Source: Anaeramoeba flamelloides
Lineage: Eukaryota > Metamonada > Anaeramoebidae
Direction of reading: 5' to 3'
DNA: 64,000 nt
Assembly (NCBI GenBank): GCA_027625915.1
Contig: JANTQA010000029.1
Coordinates: forward strand, 6,882,001-6,946,000
In this document: positions 11,866 to 22,451 of the stretch, piece after piece
Numbering within the stretch: the stretch's first letter is position 1
Layout: each line of letters starts with the position of its first letter
Program-made: the position numbers and the translations under genes
Notes under the pieces: model-generated
The model's database searches: none
Told to the model about the DNA's origin: nothing
What the model saw: the letters and a program-made list of their open reading frames with translations, nothing else

Positions 11866-13434
11866 ATGACAAATAACCCACCAAACCTTTTCAATTTAAC
11901 AACAAATTTTGGAATCCACTCACAAAGTGAGCACTCGATCTCAAATGATCAATTATTCACCTTCCCAACTCCCCTTTACAACAACAATCGAAATCAGCCA
12001 ACAGAAATTAATCTCAACGATGAAGATGAAACCAACAAAGAAAAAACACACGAAGAAGAAGAGGCGCTGAATGAAAAACAGCTTGATCGAGAAATCGAGT
12101 CTTTAGGAGACCAAAGGTCGAAGCGATCTTATAGGAATTTGAAAGAATTTTATCGAGAGAATAAAAAATTATCCTATGATGTCATCCGAGTTCTTTTATT
12201 CGGCGACAACATCTTTTCGAAGGCTAGGGTGCCACCGTTTATTGGTCCCATTGTGTTGGACTACCAAACGCCTGTGACGTTTTTTTTGTCAAAGAAGAAA
12301 ATTGAGCGAGAAAAGCGTCGTGCCAAAAAGCTTGGCTTAGAGCCTTATATTTACATCCTGAATTTGAAAGTGAACAGACTCAAAAACAAACGAAACTCGC
12401 CAGACAATGTGATTATGTCTTTACAAAGCCCACAATTAAATCCCAAAAATTCGATCATTTCGATCAAGATCAACAAAAAGGAAATTAACACGTCTTTTTC
12501 TGTCCCACTAAAGCTGGATTTAAATACCTTCAACCAGCAAAGAAACGAGCTTATTGTCCGAACGAAAAAAAGAGGCATCATTGCGGTTGTTGCTATCCAA
12601 TATCTTGAGGTCAAGAATTTTGTGACCCAAAATTCAATCAAGCAAGTGATAAATTCAATTAAACAGCTCTCAACTTTTCAACCGAACGAAAGTCTATCGA
12701 AAATTAAAAAAACACTTGGCTGGGGAAATAATACAAGCCAAAAAACAAATAACGATAACCAAACGAAATTCAATCAAGATTTGATTGATGATCTTCAACA
12801 AATGTCGATCTCAATTTCGTTGATCTGCCCATTAGGAAGAAAAAGAATATCAATCCCTTCAAAAGGAATTAATTGCACCCACATCCAATGCTTTGATCTT
12901 GAATGCTTTTTAAGGTTTGCAATTGAAAACCAAATTTTCAACTGCCCCTGTTGTGAAAAAATCTTAAAAGTTGAACATCTAATGATCGATGGTTTAATTC
13001 AAAATATTCTGAATGAAACAGAAAAACAACAGGCACAAGAAATAACATTATTCCCAACCGGCAAATGGGAAACCCAAACAAATAAACAAGGGAAAACATC
13101 AACATCAACATCATCATCAAAGGAAAAGGATTTAGATGTTGAAATTTTGATTCTTGAAGACGATAGCATTGATATTGATCCAAAAAATCAAAAAAAACAA
13201 ATCAACCAAATTGGACAAATAAACCAAATAAATGAAATAAGCAAAATGAGTGAAATAAATCAAATAAACCAAATAAATCAATTAACACAAATTAACCAAA
13301 TAAACCAATTAACACAAATTAATCCACTAAACCAAATCAATAAATTGGATGAAAGAAAAAGAAAAACTGGAATACAATCAGTTGAAAATACACCAACAGA
13401 AAATATACAAAAAAGATTTCGAAAAATTAATTGA
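11866..13434 (+). CDS. SP-RING (MIZ) zinc-finger E3 SUMO ligase, PIAS/SIZ-like
   Basis: A 522-residue single-exon protein. The SP-RING domain at about residues 321-382 is unmistakable: CPLGRKRISIP, then NCTHIQCFD, NCPCCEKI and EHLMIDGL, with likely zinc ligands C337, H339, C360 and C363 in the family spacing. Residues about 95-255 (FIGPIVLDYQTPV, then a beta-rich segment) resemble the PINIT region that precedes SP-RING in PIAS proteins. The family transfers SUMO from Ubc9 to nuclear substrates. The N-terminal 75 residues are polar and I see no SAP DNA-binding motif there, unlike animal PIAS. The C-terminus has an Asp/Glu segment and a run of Asn-Gln-Ile repeats (about 444-492). The start ATG is the first in frame after a T-rich leader. 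The stop is TGA immediately followed by an in-frame TAA. Confidence 0.92.
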   Translation: MTNNPPNLFNLTTNFGIHSQSEHSISNDQLFTFPTPLYNNNRNQPTEINLNDEDETNKEKTHEEEEALNEKQLDREIESLGDQRSKRSYRNLKEFYRENKKLSYDVIRVLLFGDNIFSKARVPPFIGPIVLDYQTPVTFFLSKKKIEREKRRAKKLGLEPYIYILNLKVNRLKNKRNSPDNVIMSLQSPQLNPKNSIISIKINKKEINTSFSVPLKLDLNTFNQQRNELIVRTKKRGIIAVVAIQYLEVKNFVTQNSIKQVINSIKQLSTFQPNESLSKIKKTLGWGNNTSQKTNNDNQTKFNQDLIDDLQQMSISISLICPLGRKRISIPSKGINCTHIQCFDLECFLRFAIENQIFNCPCCEKILKVEHLMIDGLIQNILNETEKQQAQEITLFPTGKWETQTNKQGKTSTSTSSSKEKDLDVEILILEDDSIDIDPKNQKKQINQIGQINQINEISKMSEINQINQINQLTQINQINQLTQINPLNQINKLDERKRKTGIQSVENTPTENIQKRFRKIN

Positions 13435-16242
13435 TAATTTAAAGACTTTCCAAAAATTAATATTTATTTATATAATTGTATATCTACAAACCTATTATAT
13501 ATACATACAAACACCAGTCTTTTTTTTTTTTTTTTTGAAAAAATTACACAAAAGATGTACTTTTTTGAAAAAAGACTAAATTTATTATTAAAATTTTATA
13601 TATAATTAAACTTCTGTTTTGTAATAATATTTATGATTGTTTTAAATATATATATATATATATATATATTATTTATATTTAAGCAAAAACCAAATCATAA
13701 AGGAATTTATGAATTTACAAAGCAATTATTGTAGAAATTATTTTATTATCTTTAATTTTAAAAATAATATTTATCTAGTTTTATATATACAAACTTAATC
13801 TAATTTTTTTTTTTTTTTAATTTTTGAATAAAATTAATAATTTTATTCAAATTAAATACCTTAAAATAAAATTTTAGAATAAATTATATTTATTTTTTAT
13901 AACTTTGGTGTTAATTATGTATAGACAAGAACTTTTTAAACTTTGGTTCAGTCAAAGTATACCAACATTTTTTTTCAAATATCAATTATTTTTTATAAAT
14001 GAACTCTGAAGAATAAATAAGAAATAAAGTAGAATAAAACACATCGAAGAATAATTGATGTCATATCTGTATGGAATAAAACCAAAAAATCAATATTATT
14101 TTCTTAAAAGAAATTAGAAAAACTCAAATTCTTAGTGGCACTATTGAGAAAAACAACAAGGTTCATTTGGATCTTCAATTGAAGATCGAAATAAAATCCT
14201 AATAAAACTGAATACTATTTCTCTACATTTATTTTCACTGTTTCAATAACATTGGAATAATAGGTTTTTGACCAAGTGACTTGAAATCTTGTAATAAAAA
14301 AAAAATTTACAAATGAATTAACAGGTTTAAAAAAAAATCAAAAAAAAAAAAACACAAAATAAGAAAAAATGTTATCAATTAAGAATTTCCTAGACAAATT
14401 GATTTTATAAAATCGATTCATTCCCTTTAAACATATGTGATTCATATACCTAATTGGGCTCCTTTTAACTGGAAAATGGTTTAAATTGATAAAACTAAAT
14501 CCAAATTCAAAAAGTTTGATAAAACAAAATTAAAATGTTTAAAAAAAAATGTTAATAAAATAAATTATCTTAGAAATACGAATATAGAACCACTAACGAA
14601 TTAAGAAAAGGCCAATTATCTATCATTTACAAAGTAAATCATTTGGTAATAATTTCACTTTTTATTCATTCGTGTCTTATTTTTCTATTTGCAATATCTT
14701 TGAATGCCGATTTGAAGAATCTTAGTTAATAAATTCTTTTTGATATCAAATAATGTTTTATTTGCAAAAAATAAAAATAAAAATAAAATTAAACTCAAAA
14801 ATTAAAATGAATTAAAATATATGAAATACCGTATTATTTATTTTTTTTTTTTGGTGAAAATATTAAACAATAAAAAAGTAATTGACAATTTAGAAAAAAA
14901 CAGTAAAGAACATACTTATTTTTATTTAGATTTGAAGTGAATTGAAATCTTTATATTATATTATTTTTTTTCCCTTTGGTCTATTTTTGATTGTTAACTG
15001 AAAATCCAGATTTGTGCCCTTCTTTTCATTTTTTTTTATATTTTCCTGCTTTGTATAATCAACCACGATTTTAATAAAATATATCTCTTCTTTTCTCATA
15101 CACCACACTATTTTCTATACATTCCTTTTCAAATACCCATATATATTTTAAAAGTCTAATTATTTTTGGTTTTACAGTTGGTTTCACTTTTAAGGCACAA
15201 ACCGCAACAAAATTTAAGGAACAAAAAAAATCTCAAATTAAGGCACAAAATTTGAAATTTTTTTTTACAATTTATTTTACTAGAATCTGAATATTGTACC
15301 TTAATTAGAGATTTTTTTGAGCCTTGATATTTACTGAAAGTTTGTGACTTATAGTTGAAATAACTGTACCAAATACCCGACATTTAAATCTTTCAGGAAA
15401 TACAGATTTTCTTATAAAATCATTGAATATACTACAAATACACACTTCATTTTTAATTTATGTAATTAACATTTTGAATTCTTTTAAGAATCAAGGTTTA
15501 AATATATTACAAATATGGGTTACATTAATTTGATTCAATCATTGATATAATACCCCCCCTTTTTTTTTTTTTTTAGACATTAAGTCGTATATGCTAACCA
15601 TTTCACAAAATTATTTTTTTTTTCAATATAAAGACTTCTTTTGATTTATAATTTAAGCCTTTCAGATAGATATTTTTTGGTATTTGTTGAACTTTTCTTC
15701 ATTATTAGATTTTTTAAAAGTTTAATCATTTTCATTTACAATCTAAATTTTTTCAGCATTGATGATCTTAAGTGTACCTCTTGATGTTTTCACTTTTTTT
15801 TTTTTCATTTTCAGATGTGATATCATTTTCTTTTTAATTTTCATTTAACTTTTCAAAAACTAGGGGAGAATACCCTTACAAGCCAACAAAAAACTTTTTA
15901 ATTTTATAAAAGAAAAAATAAAAAATTCTCTCATTTTTATCTTTATTTATTTAAATTACAATATGAAAAAAAAAAATTTAAAAAAGAAAAAACTAATTTA
16001 AAAAAAATATATTTGAGAAAAAATAACAGTTTTCTTGAGAATTTTTTTCGATTATAAAAAAAATTCTTTTGTAAAAAAAAATTGATATTTTATTATTTGG
16101 TATAATAAAAGGATATTATAATTCCCTCATGATTATTTTTACATTAAATAAAAATAAAAACAGATATTTGATAAATTAATCCCTTTTTAAAAATATTTTA
16201 ATTTATTAGTAATTATATTAAATAAATTAATAAATTAATAAA

Positions 16243-16276
<34 letters not shown>

Positions 16277-16290
16277 TAAACAATATTCTC
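13435..16290. other. Intergenic region between convergent genes
   Basis: This is the space between the 3' ends of the SP-RING gene (+) and the OXR1-like gene (-). It contains TA microsatellites at about 13648-13670 and 16248-16273, a fold-back repeat (15172-15373) and otherwise A/T-rich sequence. No gene is supported. Confidence 0.6.
15172..15373. repeat. Fold-back repeat family B, copy 2
   Basis: The arms of about 80-90 bases are imperfect reverse complements. The left begins ACAGTTGGTTTCACTTTTAA and contains AAATCTCAAATTAAGGCACA. The right contains ACCTTAATTAGAGATTTTT and ends TATAGTTGAAATAACTGT. Its right half aligns with 10310-10420. A structured non-autonomous mobile element is the likeliest explanation. 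Confidence 0.5.
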
Positions 16291-18588
16291 TTAATTTACA
16301 AAAGCCCATACTTCAATATGGATAACATGAAATTCGGGTTTACTACACAAAAGGTGATTATCAAAAGTATCCGACATTTCAGTTGTTGCGTTATCTAAAT
16401 TTGAATCGATCCACAAAGCAGGAGCATTCCTAAAAAATTATAAAGAAAGAAAAATAAAAAAAACAAACCAAAAATTAAATAAAGATTAAATACATAATAA
16501 AAATCAAAGTAAAAATTTAGGAAATAAAAAAAAAAACAAGCAAAAATAAAAATTGTATTCTATTAATAATTAAAATTGAAAAAAACTTGAATAAAATTAA
16601 ATAAAACCAAAAAAAAAAAAAAAAAAAGGATTACCCGCCACCAAAGCTTATTCCATTTTTCGAAGAATTGACAAAGAAACCGTTTTTATTTGACGGACGA
16701 AAAACGTTAAACTTTTTAAAAAAGGAGAATAAAAACATTTGAGAATTTCCATAATATGTTTTAACTTGTCTCCAATTTGTCGAAATATAGGCGCCACATA
16801 TTTCGGAATTTTCATTTTGTACGACAAATATTGAATTTTTATATTTTGAGGTGTGATCAAAAAACGTGGTTAATGAAAAGCCGTCTTCCAATGAAGAGTA
16901 AACCAATTTCCAAGCGGATAAAGAAAACTTTAATGGCAGCGCCTTTGAGATTGATTCGATATGTGTTTTTTGAAGAAATTTGGATTGCCCGATCATTTCG
17001 ATTTCATCATCTGAATAATCTGAAAATAATGGATCAGCGTTTTGATTTTCCATTTTTTTTTTTTTGGATTTTTGTGATTTGCCACCAAAATCTGAAAAAA
17101 ACTTTTTCATTTGGTTGAGGAGTTTTTTTTGCTCTTTTTTTCGTCTGAGCCTTTCTCTTTCCTTGATTTCTTCGACATATTTCAAATGCTTTTCTACTCG
17201 TTCTTCGTTTTTTGTTCCATATATGATCGAAATTATCTTATTGAGTTGAAATTGGATAACATTAAAATCAGTAGGCTTTCCTTTAAAAACAAGTGGAGTT
17301 AAATGATTTGAAATATATATTTCTAATACACTCTGCGATTCTAAATCATTATTACTATTACTTTGATTGTTTTTTTTCTTTTCTTCTTCTTCTTCGTCGT
17401 CGTCGTAGTAGTCTTCTTTTTCATTGGTTTCTTGATCATTTCCTTTTTGGCTTTTTTTTTCAATTTCATTGTCTATTTTGATTTCATTTTTATTTTTCTT
17501 ATCCTCATTCTCCTTTCCCTTTTTTTTGTCGTTAATTTCTCCTGTTTCCTTTTCGTTATTGTCCTCTTCAGAATCTGAATTTGAAATTATTGACTGTTCA
17601 GGCACTTGAATACTTAGGCCATCCAATGGCTCTAAATCAACCAAGTTACTATTTGGATCTTTTTTTAATTCCAATTTTTGCTTGGCGATTTTTTGAAAAT
17701 CCTCAAGGCTGGACTCAGAACTTATGGGTGTTGGCTTAAATTCATTTCCAGAACTTTGTGTACTTTCTAAATATTCTTCAAATATTTTTGCTTGAATGAC
17801 TGATTCAATTTCATAACTAACCAAATACTGGGACAAGTATTTAAAATTTTCTTTGTCTTCAAGATCTTTGAAGAGACACCGTTTAAAGTTTAATACAAAT
17901 TTATTTGAAAATAAAATGTTTTTTTTTTGTTGTTTGAATATGGGAAATTAAAAATGAAGTAACAAGGAACAAGAAACAAGAAAGAAGAAAAAAAAAAAAA
18001 TTAATTCAAATCAATTTAAAAAAGGTAAAGAATTGAGGTTGTGTTTTAACAAAAATACACAATTTGTTGAATTGTTGTTGTGAAGTTGTCGGAAAATTTA
18101 AATTTTTTTTTTTTTTTTTCTTCTTTTGTTGAACAAGAAAGTTTTTTCTCAAAGAATAAGAAACACTTACTGAATTTGGGCTTGAAAACAAATAAAAAAG
18201 GTGAAACAACAATTTGTCCTTCAACTGATTGTGAGTCCTTTGAGACAAATGTCACTGGGTGCATTATGGTTTGAAGTCTAGATCTTTCTTTTAAGATCTG
18301 TTCTTTTTTGTCAATTATTGGCTTTTTTTTTGATTTGTTGTTGAGCTCATCAACAGATTGGTTTTTATTATTGACCCTGGGCTTTTCTTCAGGTTCAAAA
18401 ACAAAAAGCTTTTTTCCTGGAAAGACCCTGTTGGTATATAGCCTATTCAAAGTTTTTAATTTACCAATATTCATTCCAAATTTGATTGCAATAACAGAAA
18501 GAGTTTCTCGTGGTTGGACAACATACTCAATAATTTTTTTCTCATTTCTTTTAAATGAGTTCGGTAAAGGTGTTGGATCTGTAGACAT
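16291..18588 (-). CDS. OXR1-like: LysM / GRAM-like / TLDc protein, OXR1-NCOA7 type
   Basis: Three exons: 18171-18588, 16635-17865 and 16291-16429. The introns are 17866-18170 (GTAAGT, phase 1) and 16430-16634 (GTAATC, phase 2), and the product is 595 residues. The order of parts is that of OXR1/NCOA7. A LysM lies at about 22-66 (VVQPRETLSVIAIKFGMN...NRVFPGKKLFV). A GRAM-like strand pair follows (VEGQIVVSPFLFVFKP). Then comes a long acidic Lys/Glu/Asn linker (about 190-300), and a C-terminal TLDc domain (about 430-595: SAWKLVYSSLEDGFSL, ICGAYISTNWR, NGISFGGG, ALWIDSNL, FHVIHIEVWAF). The exon 2/3 join falls inside the glycine run of the TLDc signature. TLDc proteins are known for protection from oxidative stress and for binding the V-ATPase; both are family knowledge. 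The start MSTDPTPLP was preferred over an upstream in-frame ATG because it begins the conserved-looking segment. Confidence 0.92.
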
Positions 18589-19129
18589 TTTGTCTTTTCT
18601 TTTTTTTTTCAGGTTTAGATGTATAAAGATCCAAAAAAACTGTTTAAAAAAAATGATCTTTTTCCAAAAGTAGATTTGCATTTTTATTTGGTCTTTTATT
18701 TTTAAAATGGGAGAAGAAACCACCTTTTACTTGCTATTTTAATATTTTCAATTTAATTGGACTTCTTATTGAGATACAAACGACCCAAAATCTAAGTTTT
18801 TTTATATTATTGAATCAAACTAATCCCAATTAGAACTATTTTTCACTTTAAACCCAAAGAATTAATAATGGGTTAACGATTTAGTGCTTCAATTTACTTG
18901 TTCTTGCAATTGTTTGTTATCCACTCTGAAATGTTTGATAAAATGTTACATTATTTTACTTCAATTTAAAATGAAAAAAGATCAAAAACTGGTGAATAAT
19001 TACATATTTAATGACAAAAAATATTCAAAACCAACACTTCAAATCTTCTCGTTAAAGTTTGGTGTCTCTGTTATAGACTAATTTTGAAACTTTTTAGTCA
19101 TATCTTTTTTGAAAATGATCTATCCTCAT

Positions 19130-19680
19130 ATACACATTAAGATCTTGAAAAAATTTTTTCAAAAAATATTAAATATTTGCTAATTTTACCCTTTTTACTA
19201 ACTTCAATTAGAATATAAATTATTAGTTAATAAAGGATCTTTGATCAAAAAATATTTTTAAAGATATTTTACAATTTAAGTTGGAAAATCCAATTTTCAA
19301 GGTAATATTTTTTTTCAATTTTAATAGTAAAAAATTAGAACTTTTTTTTTTCACAGATAAGAGGTCATTTTATTATATTTTAAATTTATTTTAAATCTTA
19401 GGATATCTGTCAAATAGGAAACCAATCATTTGGACTATTAAAAAATTATTTGTTCTTTTAAATTGGAAAAAATATTTTTTCTGTGATTTATCGTTCGGTT
19501 TTCCAGAATTTAAAAGAATGAGAAAATTTATGAATTTTTCTTTTTATTTCTCAAAATAAAAAAAAACTGTTGTGTTCTTCCAGAAATTAAAAGAATTTAG
19601 GAAAATCAATAATTTTACTCAATTCTTTTGAATTTTGGAAAACCTAGGACACTTTCAATATTTATAATCAGTTATTTTTT
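19130..19680 (+). repeat. Dispersed repeat family C, copy 1
   Basis: The reverse complement of 57045-57610 aligns along this stretch. Diagnostic blocks are AAATATTTGCTAATTTTA, GATCAAAAAATATTTTTAAA followed by GATATTTTACAATTTAAGTT, ATTTGTTCTTTTAAATTGGA and GATTTATCGTT. Substitutions and small indels suggest an old family. No ORF is present. Confidence 0.6.
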
Positions 19681-20207
19681 TTCTGTGTTTGAGTTTTTTT
19701 AAATGAGTAGAGTGTTTCCAAAACTATGAGTTATTGTCTCCACAAAAAAATATCATAAAGTCGAGTTTAAAGAAAATTCATTGTCACACCCATTGAAAAT
19801 TTTTTACCCCAAAATAGACCTTTTGTTCTAGACTAGAGACTTTTAAAAATCGTGGGACTATTAACAACAATAAATACAATATCTTCATGATTTTTTAGGA
19901 ATGGAATGTTGATTATATTGTGAATAAACCAGATTAACAAGGGTGAAATGATAAATGAAGTTGTAGTTTTGTCCAACTTTTTTTTTTTTTCAATTTTATT
20001 TTTTCATACTAGTGATGTGTAAAAATTGATATCTAAATATTTTAAGTTTTTTTTACGAAATTTGTAATTTTGTTTTCCAGTTCATTAAAAAAATATAATT
20101 AGAATATATAAATGAAGAAAAAATCTTTGGGTTGAACTAAATCTTCTTTAGAAAGAAATAATATCATTGCTTTATATATTTATATTTATATATATATATA
20201 TATATAT

Positions 20208-20717
20208 AAACTATCATTCAAAATCATTGGCCCATCAAAAATCAAAATTTAAAGAAAAATATTTTTAATACTTGTAGTTATCTATTATAATATCAAAATT
20301 TTTATTTTAGTATTTGGTTCACTACTCAGGGGTCTTTGTTTTTCTTCAAAAAATAAAATAAAAAAAGTTAAAAAAAAATTTTAAAAAAAATTGGGCCATT
20401 TATTTTGAATGAAGCATTACATGAAAAAAATTTTTTTTAAAAATTAATAAAACCCATTTATCGATTTGCCTTCGCTTTGAATAACTAAATCTAATCTCTT
20501 TTTCATATTTGAAACCAATTTTTCCATTAATTCATCTGTTACTTCTTTCAAATTTTTCATTTTCATTTTCCATTTTAACAAAACACTTTTGAAAAAAAAA
20601 AAAGAAAGAAAAAATGATTTATTTGCAAACTTTTCATTGTGAGAGGAAAAACTTCAAAACGATACAAAAGCAATTCAAAATTGAAATATAAGGCGGGCCA
20701 TTTATTTTGAATTTTAG

Positions 20718-20718
<1 letters not shown>
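20208..20718 (-). mobile_element. Tc1/mariner-like DNA transposon remnant inserted in a TA microsatellite
   Basis: The ends are inverted: AAACTATCATTCAAAATCAT at 20208 and the complementary ATTTATTTTGAATTTTAGTT ending at about 20718. Both flanks are TA microsatellite, the expected TA target. On the minus strand the frame ending at 20444-20446 reads ...LVSNMKKRLDLVIQSEGK..., resembling the usual C-terminal end of Tc1/mariner transposases (pattern: SMxxRxxxVIxxxGxxT). An internal copy of the GGGCCATTTATTTTGAAT end at 20395 resembles the IR/DR arrangement of Tc1-type ends. Only about 510 bp remain and the catalytic core is absent, so it is non-autonomous. Confidence 0.6.

Positions 20719-20791
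<73 letters not shown>
20719..20791. repeat. TA microsatellite
   Basis: About 36 uninterrupted TA units, directly abutting the right end of the Tc1/mariner-like remnant. A second, shorter TA run (about 20187-20207) abuts its left end, so this was probably one microsatellite before insertion. Confidence 0.95.
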
Positions 20792-20795
<4 letters not shown>

Positions 20796-22451
20796 TAAAT
20801 TCTATTTAATTCATAAAAAGTACAATTAGATTATTTTTTCAATCAGAACAAAACAATAATCTAATAATATTTTATTACTAATTTTAACATACCATTATTA
20901 GAAAAAGTCAAACAGTGAAAATATTTATATGATATTTAATAGGGAAACATAGTAAAAAAAGTAAACTTTCGATAATAAATAAAAAAAAAATTAAATAATT
21001 CAAGAAAAAAAGATAGTTCATCAAAATAATTAGTTTTTATCATACTATCCTTTAAAAAAAAATTGTTCGGGGTACACCCAGTTAAAAAAATTGATAAATA
21101 ATTTAACATTTTTAAAATCTCTAACAAAATTCGATGGAACCTATCTATCTATCTATCTATATCTATATATATATATATATATATATAGATCTAGATCTAA
21201 AAAATATTGGTTAATCTGGTTTATAATAATATGACGAATTATTCTTTGAAGTAAATTTGTTAGTTCTGAAAATTGATTATACTTTTCAAGTTCTAATGCT
21301 TTTTTTTTAAAAAAAGTGTTTATTTTTTTCAAATTTTATTTATTTTACCAACTTACAATATTTTTTTTTTGATACAACCCAATAATTTATGAAAAAAAAA
21401 AAAAAAAATTATGAAAAATGATCAAAATATCCAATTTTTAGATTTTAAGGTATCTGTTTAGAAAAACCTCTTTGAATTTCTGTTCAAAGTAGACAAAATT
21501 ACAACAAAAAAGAAACCATTTTTCAATTTCAGTGATTATTAATTCTGAAAAAAAAAAAAAGAAAAAAAAAAAAAAGGAAATTTCTTCTGATTTATTTCCA
21601 AAGGACTAAGGAAATTACAAACAAATTTTGTTAGAGATTCTTTTGTTTGATCAAATTGGTTATTAAAATCCAAAAAATGAGGTCATACTAAAAAAGACCA
21701 TCAATGGTCACACAAGTAAATTTACAACAACAAAAATATAATAAATTTTTTTAAAATTATTTTTTTTTGTGATAGATATTGTCAAAAACAAAATTAGCTA
21801 ATTGTAGCTCGAGAATTATTCCCAATTAAAATTGTTATTTAGAAATTTTGTTAATTCATCAATTATCCTTTAAAATTATAAAATGAGATTTTAAATTTTT
21901 CTTTTCTTTCAAAATTTGATATTTTAAAAATAACAGAAACCAGATTTTTATTGATCAGAAATTTAAAACTTTTAATAATAGTCGACTAAGGTATGAATTT
22001 TCATGAATAAAATTAAATTCTAATTTGAAGCTTAATTACTAAAAAAAATTTATTTAAAAAAAAGTTAGTAAATTTTCTAAAACAAGATATTATATATACA
22101 TATCTTGCATTAATATTATGATTATTATCTTTTTAAAAGGGTTTTACACTTTTTTTTATCAACCCATTGCTTAGATACATCATCATCACTTTTTATTCAC
22201 TTGAAAAAAATTTTTTTTAAAAAAAAAACGAAGCCAAAAAATAAAGTATTTTTTTTAAACAAGATCTTTCATATTAATATTTTTAAAAATTATTCTTATA
22301 AAGAATTGAATAAAAAAAAGAGTAGTTTCACATAATCTTTAAACCAGAAACTTTTAAATAATAATAAAAGCAAAAAAAAAAAAAAAACATTTTTAATTTG
22401 AATCTTGAAAACCATTTCTGGATCTTTTTTTTTTTTTCAAAAACAATTTAT

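Larger units (their letters stand above)
18589..22451. other. Intergenic region with mobile-element debris
   Basis: This lies between the 5' end of the OXR1-like gene and the 3' end of VPS39. It holds a dispersed repeat (19130-19680) that has an inverted partner at 57045-57610, half of a family F MITE (about 20012-20080), a Tc1/mariner-like remnant (20208-20718) and TA microsatellites. No host gene is supported. Confidence 0.6.

Noticed and set aside
17836-17836. Start of the TLDc gene at 17836
   Set aside because: The codon is TTG inside exon 2; an in-phase upstream exon supplies the LysM domain.
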